Shown: positions 1 through 8,417 of the stretch, in pieces | Position numbering within the stretch: position 1 is the stretch's first letter | Layout of the letters: each line of letters opens with the position of its first letter | From: a bacterium | GTDB taxonomy: Bacteria > Krumholzibacteriota > Krumholzibacteriia > LZORAL124-64-63 | Reading direction: 5' to 3' | NCBI GenBank assembly: GCA_014730255.1 | Contig: WJIQ01000016.1 | Location: 1-54,707, forward strand | DNA length: 54,707 bases | The notes under the pieces: model-generated | The model's database searches: none | Told to the model about the DNA's origin: nothing | The model's input: the letters and a program-made list of their open reading frames with translations, nothing else | Translations under genes and position numbers: made by a program

Positions 1-282
1 GATCCCGAGACCCTGCTGGTGGTCGACGCCAACACGGGCCAGAACGGCCTGGCGCAGGCCAAGATCTTCGCCGAGACCGTGCCGGTCGAGGGCCTGATCC
101 TCACCAAGCTCGACGGGACGGCCAAGGGCGGCATCGTCGTCGCCATCGCCGAGACGCTCGGCCTGCCGGTCCTCTACGTCGGCATGGGCGAGACGGTCGA
201 GGATATCGAGCCGTTCGACGCCGAGACGTTCTGCGACGCCCTGTTCTCCGAGTGGGGGGAGGAGGTCGACGGCGACGAGTGA
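1..282 (+). CDS. ftsY: Signal recognition particle receptor FtsY, C-terminal fragment (cut by left edge)
   Basis: Frame open from base 1: [75 protein letters not shown]; typical SRP-GTPase G-domain C-terminus ([10 protein letters not shown], GxGE..DL/I.PF). Confidence 0.95.
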   Translation, partial: DPETLLVVDANTGQNGLAQAKIFAETVPVEGLILTKLDGTAKGGIVVAIAETLGLPVLYVGMGETVEDIEPFDAETFCDALFSEWGEEVDGDE

Positions 283-397
283 CGCGGCGTGGGGGCGGGG
301 CCATGGACCAGGAGGGCGGCTGGAAAACGCTTCGCGAATGTTCCGGCCGCCCTCCTGGTCCATGGCCCCGCCCGCCGTGTCACTCGTCGCCGCCGAC
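265..397. repeat. Long inverted repeat A between convergent genes; perfect 28-bp arms (293-320 / 346-373) around a 25-nt core (321-345), possible bidirectional terminator
   Basis: gggcggggccatggaccaggagggcggc [tggaaaacgcttcgcgaatgttccg] gccgccctcctggtccatggccccgccc. Imperfect arm similarity continues outward through both stop codons (gtcgacggcgacgagtgacgcggc vs RC gtcggcggcgacgagtgacacggc). Confidence 0.9.
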
Positions 398-646
398 GCC
401 GGAGCAGCCGATCTCGCCCGCGGCCCACTCGCCGGAGACCACCAGGTGCAGCTGGTCGATGGCGGTCACGCCGTCGGGGATGGTGAACGCGACGGTGCGC
501 GTGCTCGGGTACCCGAAGTCCGGCTCCAGCCCGTCCAGCATCTCGTACTCGCCCGCGAGCCCCGGCAACGGCACCTCCACCGCCCCTCCGACGGCGACCA
601 CCAGCCCCACCAGAACCAGCCCGCCCCCGATCCCCTTCCTCGGCAT
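380..646 (-). CDS. Small predicted secreted/lipoprotein-like protein (~88 aa) of unknown function
   Basis: Minus ORF; start chosen at 646 (MPRKGIGGGLVLVGLVVAVGGAVEVPLPG...) because GGAGG lies 4 nt upstream; N-terminal positively charged/hydrophobic signal-like segment. The track gives a longer start at 706. Confidence 0.5.
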   Translation of the reverse strand: MPRKGIGGGLVLVGLVVAVGGAVEVPLPGLAGEYEMLDGLEPDFGYPSTRTVAFTIPDGVTAIDQLHLVVSGEWAAGEIGCSGVGGDE

Positions 647-708
647 CCCCCCTCCGATCGAGCCCACTCCATTCCACCACACCGCCTCTGAGTCACCCGC
701 ACCCACCG

Positions 709-779
709 TCGCGACATCGAGGGGTGGGGGCAGGAAAATTCGCGAAGCGTTTTCCAGCCCCCACCCCTCGATGTCGCGG
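709..779. repeat. Inverted repeat B; perfect 22-bp arms (710-731 / 757-778) around a 25-nt core (732-756) that is the reverse complement of the repeat A core with 2 mismatches
   Basis: cgcgacatcgaggggtgggggc [aggaaaattcgcgaagcgttttcca] gcccccacccctcgatgtcgcg; RC of core = tggaaaacgcttcgcgaattttcct. Confidence 0.9.
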
Positions 780-975
780 CAGCCGAGCGTCGGAGAGGGA
801 CAACGGAACCTGTGGGCGAACGATCCGCTGCTCCATAATGCGACTCATGGTCCGGACCGGAGTCGCTTCGCTCATGGGTTCCAGCGGGAGCGTGGTCAAC
901 GATGCGGGACCTCCGGCCTCCCGACTGCCGCGCATCACGTTACGGAAATCCCCGAGCGCGCGACAGGGGGGCGTC

Positions 976-1004
976 TTGACTGGCCTGCGGCCGCTGGCTA
1001 ACTT
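976..1004 (+). promoter_or_regulatory. Putative sigma70-type promoter for the rib operon
   Basis: TTGACT - 17 nt - TAACTT about 40 nt upstream of the FMN riboswitch. Confidence 0.6.
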
Positions 1005-1040
1005 GGTGCCAGTGATCGTCGCACGACGAGCACGGTCCAG

Positions 1041-1150
1041 CTTCAGGGCGGGGTGAAAGTCCCCACCGGCGGTGACAGCCCGCGAGCCCGCAAGGGCAGG
1101 ATCCGGTGGAATTCCGGGGCCGACGGTGACAGTCCGGATGGGAGAAGTTG
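1041..1150 (+). promoter_or_regulatory. FMN riboswitch (RFN element)
   Basis: Conserved blocks AGGGCGGGGTGAAAGTCCCCACCGGCGGTGACAGCCCGCGAGC...GGATCCGGTGGAATTCCGGGGCCGACGGTGACAGTCCGGATGGGAGAAG, followed by ribD. Confidence 0.95.
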
Positions 1151-1215
1151 GGTACGTGGCGAGCGGGAACGCGGCATCGAGCCGCTGAAAACACCTGCTC
1201 AAGACCCCCGCTTCC

Positions 1216-1247
1216 CCCTTCGCGCCACGCTGCTCGAAGGGTTTTTT
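1216..1247 (+). terminator. Intrinsic terminator / expression platform of the FMN riboswitch
   Basis: CCCTTCG cgccacgctgct CGAAGGG TTTTTT, directly before the ribD ATG (1249). Confidence 0.75.
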
Positions 1248-1248
1248 G

Positions 1249-2397
1249 ATGCCAGAGGAAGGGTCGTCGACGGCGCGTCCACTCGACCGCGACGAGGAAT
1301 TCATGCTCGAGGCGCTCGGGCTCGCCCGGCGCATCCCGGACCGCCCGTGGCCCAATCCGCCCGTGGGCGCGCTGGTCGTGCGCGATGGCGAGGTCGTCGG
1401 TCGTGGCGCGCACGCCGGAGCCGGCCAACCGCACGCCGAGGTCGTGGCCCTCGCCGCGGCGGGAGAGCGGGCCGGCGGGGCGACCCTCTACTGCACCCTC
1501 GAACCCTGCAACCACCATGGCCGGACGCCGCCCTGCAGCGAGGCGATCCTCGCCGCGGGGATCGGCCGCGTGGTCCATGCGGTGGCCGATCCCAACCGGT
1601 CGGCCACCGGCGGAGCCGCCCGACTGCGCGACGCCGGCGTCGCCGTCCGCGGGGGCGTGCTCGCCGCCGAGGCGCTCGAGCTCATCTGGCCCTACGTCTG
1701 CTCCGACCAGTTCGAGCGGCCGTACATCGAGCTCAAGACCGCCACCAGCCTCGATGGCCGCTTCGGACCCGCCGGCGCCACCGGTGGATCGCCGGCCTAC
1801 CTCACCGGCGAGGCGGCGCGGCGCGACGTCCACGACCGCCGACGCTGGGTCGACCTCGTGCTGGTGGGCCACGGCACCGCGCGGCAGGATCGGCCGCGCC
1901 TGGATACGCGCCTGGCGAGCGAGCCGCCGCTCGGGCCGTCCGCGCCGCCCCTGGCGGGCGTCGTCGCCCGGGACGGCGGCCACGACGCGCCCCTGGATCG
2001 GGACCACTGGCTCGTCTTCCACGCCGACACCGGTCCGGTGCACCTGGCCGTCGACGCGACCGGCGTGCCGTGCCACACGCTGCCGGGCGGGGCGGTCGAT
2101 CCGCGCGACCTGGTCGGCGCCATCACCGCCCGCGGCCTGCACGCGATCATGCTCGAGGGCGGACCGCGGCTCGCGGCGGCGTTCCTGGCGCTGGGCCTCG
2201 TCGACCGCTGGATCCAGTACGTGGCCCCGTGCGTGGTGGGCGAGGGGCCGATCTGGCCGGACTGGACCGCGGCCGGCGACGCGGACGGCTGGTCGCTGAC
2301 GCGCGTGGACCGCATCGGTCGCGACGTCCGCATGATCTGGGACCGGCGGGACTTCGCCAGCACCCTCGCGATCCTCGCCGCCGCAGGAGGCCGCTGA
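1249..2397 (+). CDS. ribD: Bifunctional diaminohydroxyphosphoribosylaminopyrimidine deaminase / 5-amino-6-(5-phosphoribosylamino)uracil reductase
   Basis: HAEVVALA...[19 protein letters not shown] deaminase motif plus reductase domain ([14 protein letters not shown]); preceded by FMN riboswitch. Confidence 0.95.
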   Translation: MPEEGSSTARPLDRDEEFMLEALGLARRIPDRPWPNPPVGALVVRDGEVVGRGAHAGAGQPHAEVVALAAAGERAGGATLYCTLEPCNHHGRTPPCSEAILAAGIGRVVHAVADPNRSATGGAARLRDAGVAVRGGVLAAEALELIWPYVCSDQFERPYIELKTATSLDGRFGPAGATGGSPAYLTGEAARRDVHDRRRWVDLVLVGHGTARQDRPRLDTRLASEPPLGPSAPPLAGVVARDGGHDAPLDRDHWLVFHADTGPVHLAVDATGVPCHTLPGGAVDPRDLVGAITARGLHAIMLEGGPRLAAAFLALGLVDRWIQYVAPCVVGEGPIWPDWTAAGDADGWSLTRVDRIGRDVRMIWDRRDFASTLAILAAAGGR

Positions 2398-3104
2398 TGT
2401 TCACCGGGCTGATCCGCGAGATCGGAACCCTGCGCCGCCTGGTGCCCGGCCGGGAGTCGACACGGCTGGACATCCGGGCGCCGCGCACCGCCGGCGACCT
2501 GGCCGCCGGCGACAGCCTCGCCGTCGATGGCATCTGCCTGACCGTCACCGGCACGCGCGGCGAGGTCGTCACCGTGCAGGCGGCGGTCGAGACGCGCCGG
2601 GTGACGACCCTGCGCCGCTGGCGGATCGGCCGGCGCGTGCATCTCGAGCCGGCCCTGCGCGCGGGCCAGGCGCTCGACGGGCACCTGGTGCTCGGCCACG
2701 TCGACGGCACGGGCCGGATCGCCCGCGTCGCGCGGCGTGGCGACAGCCTGCTGATGACCGTCCGCTGCGGGGGGCGGCTCGCGGCCTGGCTCATGCCCAA
2801 GGGATCGGTCGCCGTCGACGGCGTCTCGCTCACCGTCGACGAGGGGCCGCACACCGACCGCTTCACGGTGAACCTGATCCCGTACACCCTGCAGTGGACC
2901 CGCTTCGCGCAGGCCCGCACCGGCGACGAGGTGAACCTGGAGATGGACGTCCTGGTCAAGGCCGCGCGCACCGGCCGGACGGCCGAGGCGTTCGGGGCGC
3001 TCGGCGGTGCGGACGATCGCGCCGCCAGCGACGGCAAGGATCGCAGCATCCCATCGCTCGCCTACATCCTCGACCGCGGCTTCGGCCGCAAGGGGCGCTC
3101 ATGA
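2397..3104 (+). CDS. ribE: Riboflavin synthase, alpha subunit
   Basis: [15 protein letters not shown]... with two lumazine-binding-type repeats; TGATG overlap with ribD. Confidence 0.95.
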   Translation: MFTGLIREIGTLRRLVPGRESTRLDIRAPRTAGDLAAGDSLAVDGICLTVTGTRGEVVTVQAAVETRRVTTLRRWRIGRRVHLEPALRAGQALDGHLVLGHVDGTGRIARVARRGDSLLMTVRCGGRLAAWLMPKGSVAVDGVSLTVDEGPHTDRFTVNLIPYTLQWTRFAQARTGDEVNLEMDVLVKAARTGRTAEAFGALGGADDRAASDGKDRSIPSLAYILDRGFGRKGRS

Positions 3105-4342
3105 ACGACCGGATCCCGCTCGACGGCATCGACGAGGCGCTCGACGCGCTGCGCGCCGGCGAGATCATCATCGTGGTCGACGACGAGGACCGCGAGAACG
3201 AGGGCGACTTCATCATGGCCGCCGAGAAGGTCACGCCCGAGGCCATCAACTTCGTGGCCAAGCACGGGCGTGGCCTGGTCTGCCTGGCCGCCACCAGCCA
3301 GCGCATGCAGCAGCTCGACCTCGAGCCCATGGTCGAGAACAACACGGCCGCCCTGGCGACCCACTTCACCGTGAGCGTCGACGCCGCCGAGGGCACGACG
3401 ACGGGCATCAGCGCCCATGACCGCGCGCGCACCGTGCAGGTGTTCATCGACCCGCACACCCGCCCCGAGGACCTGGCCCGGCCCGGCCACATCTTCCCCC
3501 TCGAGGCCCAGCCGGGAGGCGTCCTGCGGCGGGCCGGGCACACCGAGGCCGCGGTCGATCTCTGCCAGGCGGCCGGCCTGTACCCGGCGGGCATCCTCTG
3601 CGAGATCATGGCCGACGACGGGTCGATGGCCCGGCTGCCCGAGCTGCGCGAGATCGCCGACCGTTTCGACCTGAAGCTGGTCTCCATCGCCGACCTCATC
3701 CGCTGGCGACGTGGCCACGACCGGCTGGTCGAGCGCGTTGCCGACGCCAGCCTGCCCACGCGGTTCGGCGACTTCCGCCTCGTCGCGTACGACTCGCGCG
3801 TCGACGGCCAGACCCACCTCGCGCTGGTGCGGGGCGAGATCGATCGCCGCGAGGAGGTCCTGGTGCGCGTGCACTCGGAGTGCATGACCGGCGACCTGTT
3901 CCACAGCCTGCGCTGCGACTGCGGCGAGCAGATGGAGGCGGCCCTGAAGGCCATCGACGCCGCCGGCCGCGGGGTCCTGCTGTACATGCGCCAGGAGGGG
4001 CGCGGCATCGGCCTGGTGAACAAGCTCAGGGCCTACAACCTCCAGGACGCCGGCGCGGACACCGTCGACGCCAACCACGAGCTCGGATTCCCGGACGATC
4101 TGCGGGAGTACGGCATCGGCGCGCAGATCCTGCGCGACCTGGGCGTGCGCCGCATGAAGCTGATGACCAACAACCCGCGCAAGGTCGTCGGCCTCGAGGG
4201 TTACGGCATCGAGATCACCGGGCGGGTCCCCATCGAGATCCGCCCCAACCTGCGCAACCTGCGCTACCTCGAGACCAAGAAAGAGCGCATGGGACACCTG
4301 CTGGAGCATCTCGAGGACTCCGGACAGGAGAGCCAGGCCTAG
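3101..4342 (+). CDS. ribBA: Bifunctional 3,4-dihydroxy-2-butanone 4-phosphate synthase / GTP cyclohydrolase II
   Basis: Rib[27 protein letters not shown]; Rib[21 protein letters not shown]...[18 protein letters not shown]. Confidence 0.96.
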   Translation: MNDRIPLDGIDEALDALRAGEIIIVVDDEDRENEGDFIMAAEKVTPEAINFVAKHGRGLVCLAATSQRMQQLDLEPMVENNTAALATHFTVSVDAAEGTTTGISAHDRARTVQVFIDPHTRPEDLARPGHIFPLEAQPGGVLRRAGHTEAAVDLCQAAGLYPAGILCEIMADDGSMARLPELREIADRFDLKLVSIADLIRWRRGHDRLVERVADASLPTRFGDFRLVAYDSRVDGQTHLALVRGEIDRREEVLVRVHSECMTGDLFHSLRCDCGEQMEAALKAIDAAGRGVLLYMRQEGRGIGLVNKLRAYNLQDAGADTVDANHELGFPDDLREYGIGAQILRDLGVRRMKLMTNNPRKVVGLEGYGIEITGRVPIEIRPNLRNLRYLETKKERMGHLLEHLEDSGQESQA

Positions 4343-4365
4343 CCGAGGCGGGCCGAGGAGACGAC

Positions 4366-4839
4366 ATGGGCAAGACCTTCGAGGGTCGGTTCGACGCGCG
4401 CGGTCAGCAGATCGCGCTGGTCGCCAGCCGCTTCAACGATTTCTTCACCTCCGAGCTGGTCGAGGGGGCGCGTGACTGCCTGCGGCGGCACGGCGTCGAG
4501 GACGCGCAGGTCGAGACCTGCTGGGTGCCCGGCGCCTTCGAGGTGCCGCTGGCCGCCAAGCGCTTCGCGCAGACCGGTCGCTACGCCGCGGTCATCTGCC
4601 TCAGCTGCGTGATCCAGGGCGACACGCCGCACTTCCATTACGTGGCCAGCGAGCTGACCAAGGGCATCGCCCAGGTCAGCCTCGATGCCGACGTGCCGGT
4701 GGTCTACGGGGTCGTCACGGCCGAGACCCTCGACCAGGCCATCGAGCGCTCGGGAACCAAGGCGGGCAACAAGGGGTTCGACGCCGCGCTCACCGCGCTG
4801 GAGATGATCGACCTGTTCGCGCGCATCGACGCGGGCTAG
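4366..4839 (+). CDS. ribH: 6,7-dimethyl-8-ribityllumazine synthase
   Basis: VASRFNDFFTSELVEGARDCL...VPGAFEVPLAAKRFAQTGRYAAVICLSCVIQGDTPHFHYV; operon context. Confidence 0.95.
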   Translation: MGKTFEGRFDARGQQIALVASRFNDFFTSELVEGARDCLRRHGVEDAQVETCWVPGAFEVPLAAKRFAQTGRYAAVICLSCVIQGDTPHFHYVASELTKGIAQVSLDADVPVVYGVVTAETLDQAIERSGTKAGNKGFDAALTALEMIDLFARIDAG

Positions 4840-4842
4840 ACC

Positions 4843-4871
4843 TTGCGACGCCCGGCAGCCGGGCCCATAAT
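4843..4871 (+). promoter_or_regulatory. Putative sigma70-type promoter upstream of nusB
   Basis: TTGCGA - 17 nt - CATAAT. Confidence 0.5.
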
Positions 4872-4926
4872 CCCAGGTTCGTGGCGCGTCCATGTCGGGC
4901 ACGCCCACCGGAGCGGAGAACACATC

Positions 4927-5385
4927 GTGGGTAAACGCAGCAAGGGCCGCGCGTTGCTGTTGCAGGCCATGTACGCCGCGCGCATCAGCGACCGCACCCT
5001 CACCGACTGCCTCGAGGAACAGATCGAGCGCCGCGAGTCGGCCCCCGAGACGGCCGAGTTCGCGCGGCGCGTGGCCCGTCGCGTGATCAACCACGGCGAG
5101 GAGCTCGAGGCCAGCGTGGCCCCGCTGCTGGCCAACTGGGACATCGAGCGGGTCGGCCTGCTGGAGCGGCTGATCCTGACGCTCGCGCTGGCGGAGCTGC
5201 GGTACTTCCCGGAGGTGCCGTACCGCGTGGCCATCAACGAGGCCTGCGAGCTGGCGCGCTCGTTCTGCGACGAGAACGCCGTCCGCTTCGTCAACGGCGT
5301 GCTCGACCGGGCGGCGGCCGACCTCAGGGCCGCCGACGCGACCGCGCCCGGCGGGGATCGCGACCGGGGGGCGGACCAGGCGTGA
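4927..5385 (+). CDS. nusB: Transcription antitermination factor NusB
   Basis: GKRSKGRALLLQAMYAARISD...NWDIERVGLLERLILTLALAELRYFPEVPYRVAINEACELARSF; GTG start with upstream GGAG. Confidence 0.9.
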   Translation: MGKRSKGRALLLQAMYAARISDRTLTDCLEEQIERRESAPETAEFARRVARRVINHGEELEASVAPLLANWDIERVGLLERLILTLALAELRYFPEVPYRVAINEACELARSFCDENAVRFVNGVLDRAAADLRAADATAPGGDRDRGADQA

Positions 5386-6170
5386 GAGAGTCGACCCCGC
5401 GCCACTGGCAGGAATTCTGGGAGGAGGCCGATCGCCATGGCCTCGAGGACGTCTACGACAACGACGGCCGCCTGGTGCGCGAGATCGCCGCGCTGGGCCC
5501 CCTCGCGGGCAAGCGCATCCTCGAGGTGGGCGCCGGTACGGGGCGCGACGCGGTGGCCCTGGCGCGCGCGGGCGCCGAGGTCTACACCCTCGACTACGTC
5601 GCCGGGTCGCTCGGCCTGATCGAGCTGGCCGCACGGGATGCCGGCGTCACCGTGGCCCTGGTCTGCGGCGACGGCCTGGCGATGCCCTTCGCCGACGACT
5701 CCTTCGACGTGATCTTCCACCAGGGCCTGCTCGAGCATTTCCGCGACCCGATGCCGCTGCTGCGCGAGAACGTGCGGGTCCTCAGGCCCGGCGGCATGCT
5801 CGTGGTCGACGTGCCGCAGACCTTCCACTACTACACCGTCGGCAAGCAGGTCCTCATCCGGCTCGGCCGCTGGTTCGCCGGCTGGGAGACCCAGTTCACC
5901 GTCGGCGAGCTGGAGCGGCTGATGCGCGATGCCGGCACGGACATCGCCCGCAGCTACGGCGACTGGATGGTGCCCGGGCTGTGGTACCGCGCGCTCCGGA
6001 AGGTCGTCCTGCGGCACACGGGCAAGCGACTGCCCAAGTACCCCGAGCCGATCTGGCCGCTGGGACCGCTCGGTCGGAGCTGGCGGCGCACGTTCGGCCG
6101 GACGCGGCTGTCGCTCTACACCACGCCCACGATCGGGGTGATCGGCCGCAAGCGCGGGAGCCCCGCGTGA
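5382..6170 (+). CDS. Class I SAM-dependent methyltransferase
   Basis: GKRILEVGAGTGRDAVALARAGAEVYTLDYV...DVIFHQGLLEHFRDPMPLLRENVRVLRPGG. Confidence 0.85.
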   Translation: MRESTPRHWQEFWEEADRHGLEDVYDNDGRLVREIAALGPLAGKRILEVGAGTGRDAVALARAGAEVYTLDYVAGSLGLIELAARDAGVTVALVCGDGLAMPFADDSFDVIFHQGLLEHFRDPMPLLRENVRVLRPGGMLVVDVPQTFHYYTVGKQVLIRLGRWFAGWETQFTVGELERLMRDAGTDIARSYGDWMVPGLWYRALRKVVLRHTGKRLPKYPEPIWPLGPLGRSWRRTFGRTRLSLYTTPTIGVIGRKRGSPA

Positions 6171-7294
6171 GGATCCTCGCGGTCAACTGGCGTGACATCG
6201 GCGATCCCCTCGGTGGGGGCGCCGAGCAGCACCTGCACCACATCCTCGCCGGGGCGGTGGCGGCCGGCCACGAGGTCGAGCTGGTCTGCTCCGCGTACGA
6301 GGGCGCGCCCGCCGAGGACGAGATCGACGGGGTCCGGATCCGTCGCCACGGCGACTGGCGCGTCGCCAACTTCCTGCTCCCGGGCATGGTGCGTCGCCGG
6401 CTGCGCGAGGAGTCCTGGGACCTCGTCCTCGAGGACATCAACAAGATCCCGTTCTACACGCCGCTCTACGCCGGTCCGGTGCCGGTGCTGGCGGTGGTGC
6501 CGCACCTGTTCGGCCGGACGATCTACCGGGAGACCAACCCGCTGGCGGCCACCTACGTCTGGGCGGGCGAGTGGCCGCTGCCGCTGGTCTACCGGCGGGC
6601 CTGGTTCGAGGTCATCAGCCCCTCGACGCGCGACGACCTGATCGCCCGTGGCCTGCCGGCCGACCGGATCGAGGTCGTCTATTGCGGCCTGGAGCACGAC
6701 CGGTTCCGGCTCGACGCCCCGCCGCCGCGGGACGAGGCGCCCCTGGTCGTGTGCTGGTCGCGCCTGCGACGGTACAAGAGCAACGACGTCGCGGTGCGGG
6801 CCTTCGGCCACATCGTCAGGGAGTTCCCCGCCGCCACGATGAAGATCATGGGGCGCGGGCCGGACGAGGCACGGTTGCGACGCCTGACGGCCGACCTCGG
6901 CCTCGAGGGCCGGGTCGAGTTCACCGGACACCTTCCCTGGGACGAGCTGGTCACCCTGCTGCATCGCGCCCACGTCTTCCTGAACCCCAGTCCGAAGGAG
7001 GGCTGGGGGCTGACCGTGATCGAGGCCAACCAGTGTGGCGTGCCGGTGGTCGCGAGCGACCGGCCGGGTCTGCGCGACTCGGTGCGCGACGGGCAGACCG
7101 GTCGGCTGGTGCCCTACGGCGATCCGCGCGCCATGGCCCAGGCGGCGCTCGAGCTGCTGCACGACCGCGACCTCTGGGCCTGTTACAGCGAGGCGGCGCG
7201 CACCTGGGCGGCGAGCTTCAGCTGGCCGCGCTGCATCGACGAGACCCTCGACCTCTGCGCGCGCATCGTCGCCGCGAGCGGGGGGCGCGCCTGA
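6167..7294 (+). CDS. Glycosyltransferase family 4
   Basis: GDPLGGGAEQHLHHI N-terminal motif; KIMGRGPDEARLRRL...FLNPSPKEGWGLTVIEANQCGVPVVASDRPGLRDSVRDGQTGRLV. Confidence 0.9.
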   Translation: MRILAVNWRDIGDPLGGGAEQHLHHILAGAVAAGHEVELVCSAYEGAPAEDEIDGVRIRRHGDWRVANFLLPGMVRRRLREESWDLVLEDINKIPFYTPLYAGPVPVLAVVPHLFGRTIYRETNPLAATYVWAGEWPLPLVYRRAWFEVISPSTRDDLIARGLPADRIEVVYCGLEHDRFRLDAPPPRDEAPLVVCWSRLRRYKSNDVAVRAFGHIVREFPAATMKIMGRGPDEARLRRLTADLGLEGRVEFTGHLPWDELVTLLHRAHVFLNPSPKEGWGLTVIEANQCGVPVVASDRPGLRDSVRDGQTGRLVPYGDPRAMAQAALELLHDRDLWACYSEAARTWAASFSWPRCIDETLDLCARIVAASGGRA

Positions 7295-8280
7295 TGCGGC
7301 AGCACCTGATCTTCCTGATCAAGCTCGTAGTGAGCGTCGGGCTGCTGGCGCTGGTCCTGTCGCGGCATTCGCTGAGCGAGGTCACGGCCGCCCTGGTCTC
7401 GCCTCGCTGGGGCTGGCTCGTGGCGGCGGTCCTGGTCTACCTGCTATCGGTGATCGGCGGGGCGATGCAGTGGTCGTGGCTGCTGCGTGCGTCGGGGCTG
7501 CGGACCGCGCCGGGCGAGATCCGCCGGCTGTACTTCATCGGGCTCTTCTTCAACAACTTCCTGCCGGCGAACATCGGCGGCGACGCCTACAAGATCGTCG
7601 ACCTCGGCCGTCAGGAGGGCTGCCCGGGACGGGTCTTCTGCGTCACCCTGCTCGACCGCCTGCTGGGCCTGAGCGCGCTGACGGTGGTCGCGGTCCTGGC
7701 CTGGCTGGTCTGCATCGCGCTCGACGTGGCCCTGCCGTCGCTGGTCTGGATCCTCGCCGCCGTGCTCGTGGGCCTGCTCGTGGTCCTGGCGATCCTCGTC
7801 AGCCGCCGCCTGGGACAGCTCGCGCCGCGGCTCCTGGTGCGTCTGCGGCTGCCGACGGTGGCGGCGCAGGTCGGCAACATGGTGGCCGAGTTCGCGGTCT
7901 TCCGCCGGCGGTGGCCCTGGCTGGGGCGGGTGTTCGTCTTCTCGATGGGCGTGCAGACGCTGCGGATCGTGGTCCACCTGCTCGTGGCGCACGGCCTGCG
8001 GCTGGACCCCTCGACCGGGCAGGCGCTGCAGCTGCTGGTGCTGATCCCGCTGCTGGCCCTCCTGCTCACGCTGCCGGTGACGGTCAACGGGATCGGACTG
8101 CGCGAGAAGGGGGCCGAGGGGTTCGTGGCCGCCAACGCCGGCCTGCCGGTGCCCGGGACGGTGGCCATGGAGATGGTCGCCTTCCTGGTCATGGTGCTGG
8201 TGAGCCTGACCGGCGGCGTGCTCTGGTGGCGCCGTCGCGGACTCGCCGGCGGGGCCGCCGCCACGACGCGGTCGTCCTGA
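7294..8280 (+). CDS. Flippase-like / lysylphosphatidylglycerol synthase TM-region family membrane protein
   Basis: Polytopic protein with YFIGLFFNNFLPANIGGDAYKIVDLGRQ, characteristic of the family (FFN.FLP..IGGD). Confidence 0.8.
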   Translation: MRQHLIFLIKLVVSVGLLALVLSRHSLSEVTAALVSPRWGWLVAAVLVYLLSVIGGAMQWSWLLRASGLRTAPGEIRRLYFIGLFFNNFLPANIGGDAYKIVDLGRQEGCPGRVFCVTLLDRLLGLSALTVVAVLAWLVCIALDVALPSLVWILAAVLVGLLVVLAILVSRRLGQLAPRLLVRLRLPTVAAQVGNMVAEFAVFRRRWPWLGRVFVFSMGVQTLRIVVHLLVAHGLRLDPSTGQALQLLVLIPLLALLLTLPVTVNGIGLREKGAEGFVAANAGLPVPGTVAMEMVAFLVMVLVSLTGGVLWWRRRGLAGGAAATTRSS

Positions 8281-8341
8281 TCGGCGGGAACCCAGGCCGC
8301 CGCGAGGGGTACCCAGTCCACCGGGGGCCGGGTGGCGGCGC

Positions 8342-8370
8342 TTGTGGACCCCGCCCGGCTGTGTTACCTT
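8342..8370 (+). promoter_or_regulatory. Putative sigma70-type promoter upstream of the DUF2723 gene
   Basis: TTGTGG - 17 nt - TACCTT. Confidence 0.45.
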
Positions 8371-8417
8371 CTGCCGCCTGAAGTTCTTCGGGTATCGTCG
8401 CTTACGTTGGCGCCCGC

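Noticed and set aside
840-895. Possible tRNA-like structure before the rib promoter
   Set aside because: A hairpin is present but there is no T-loop GTTCRANYC, no anticodon arm and no cloverleaf that I can build.
1053-2396. N-terminal extension of the riboflavin synthase ORF through ribD and the riboswitch
   Set aside because: Overlaps ribD in another frame with Arg-rich sequence; true start is the ATG at 2397 (MFTGLI).
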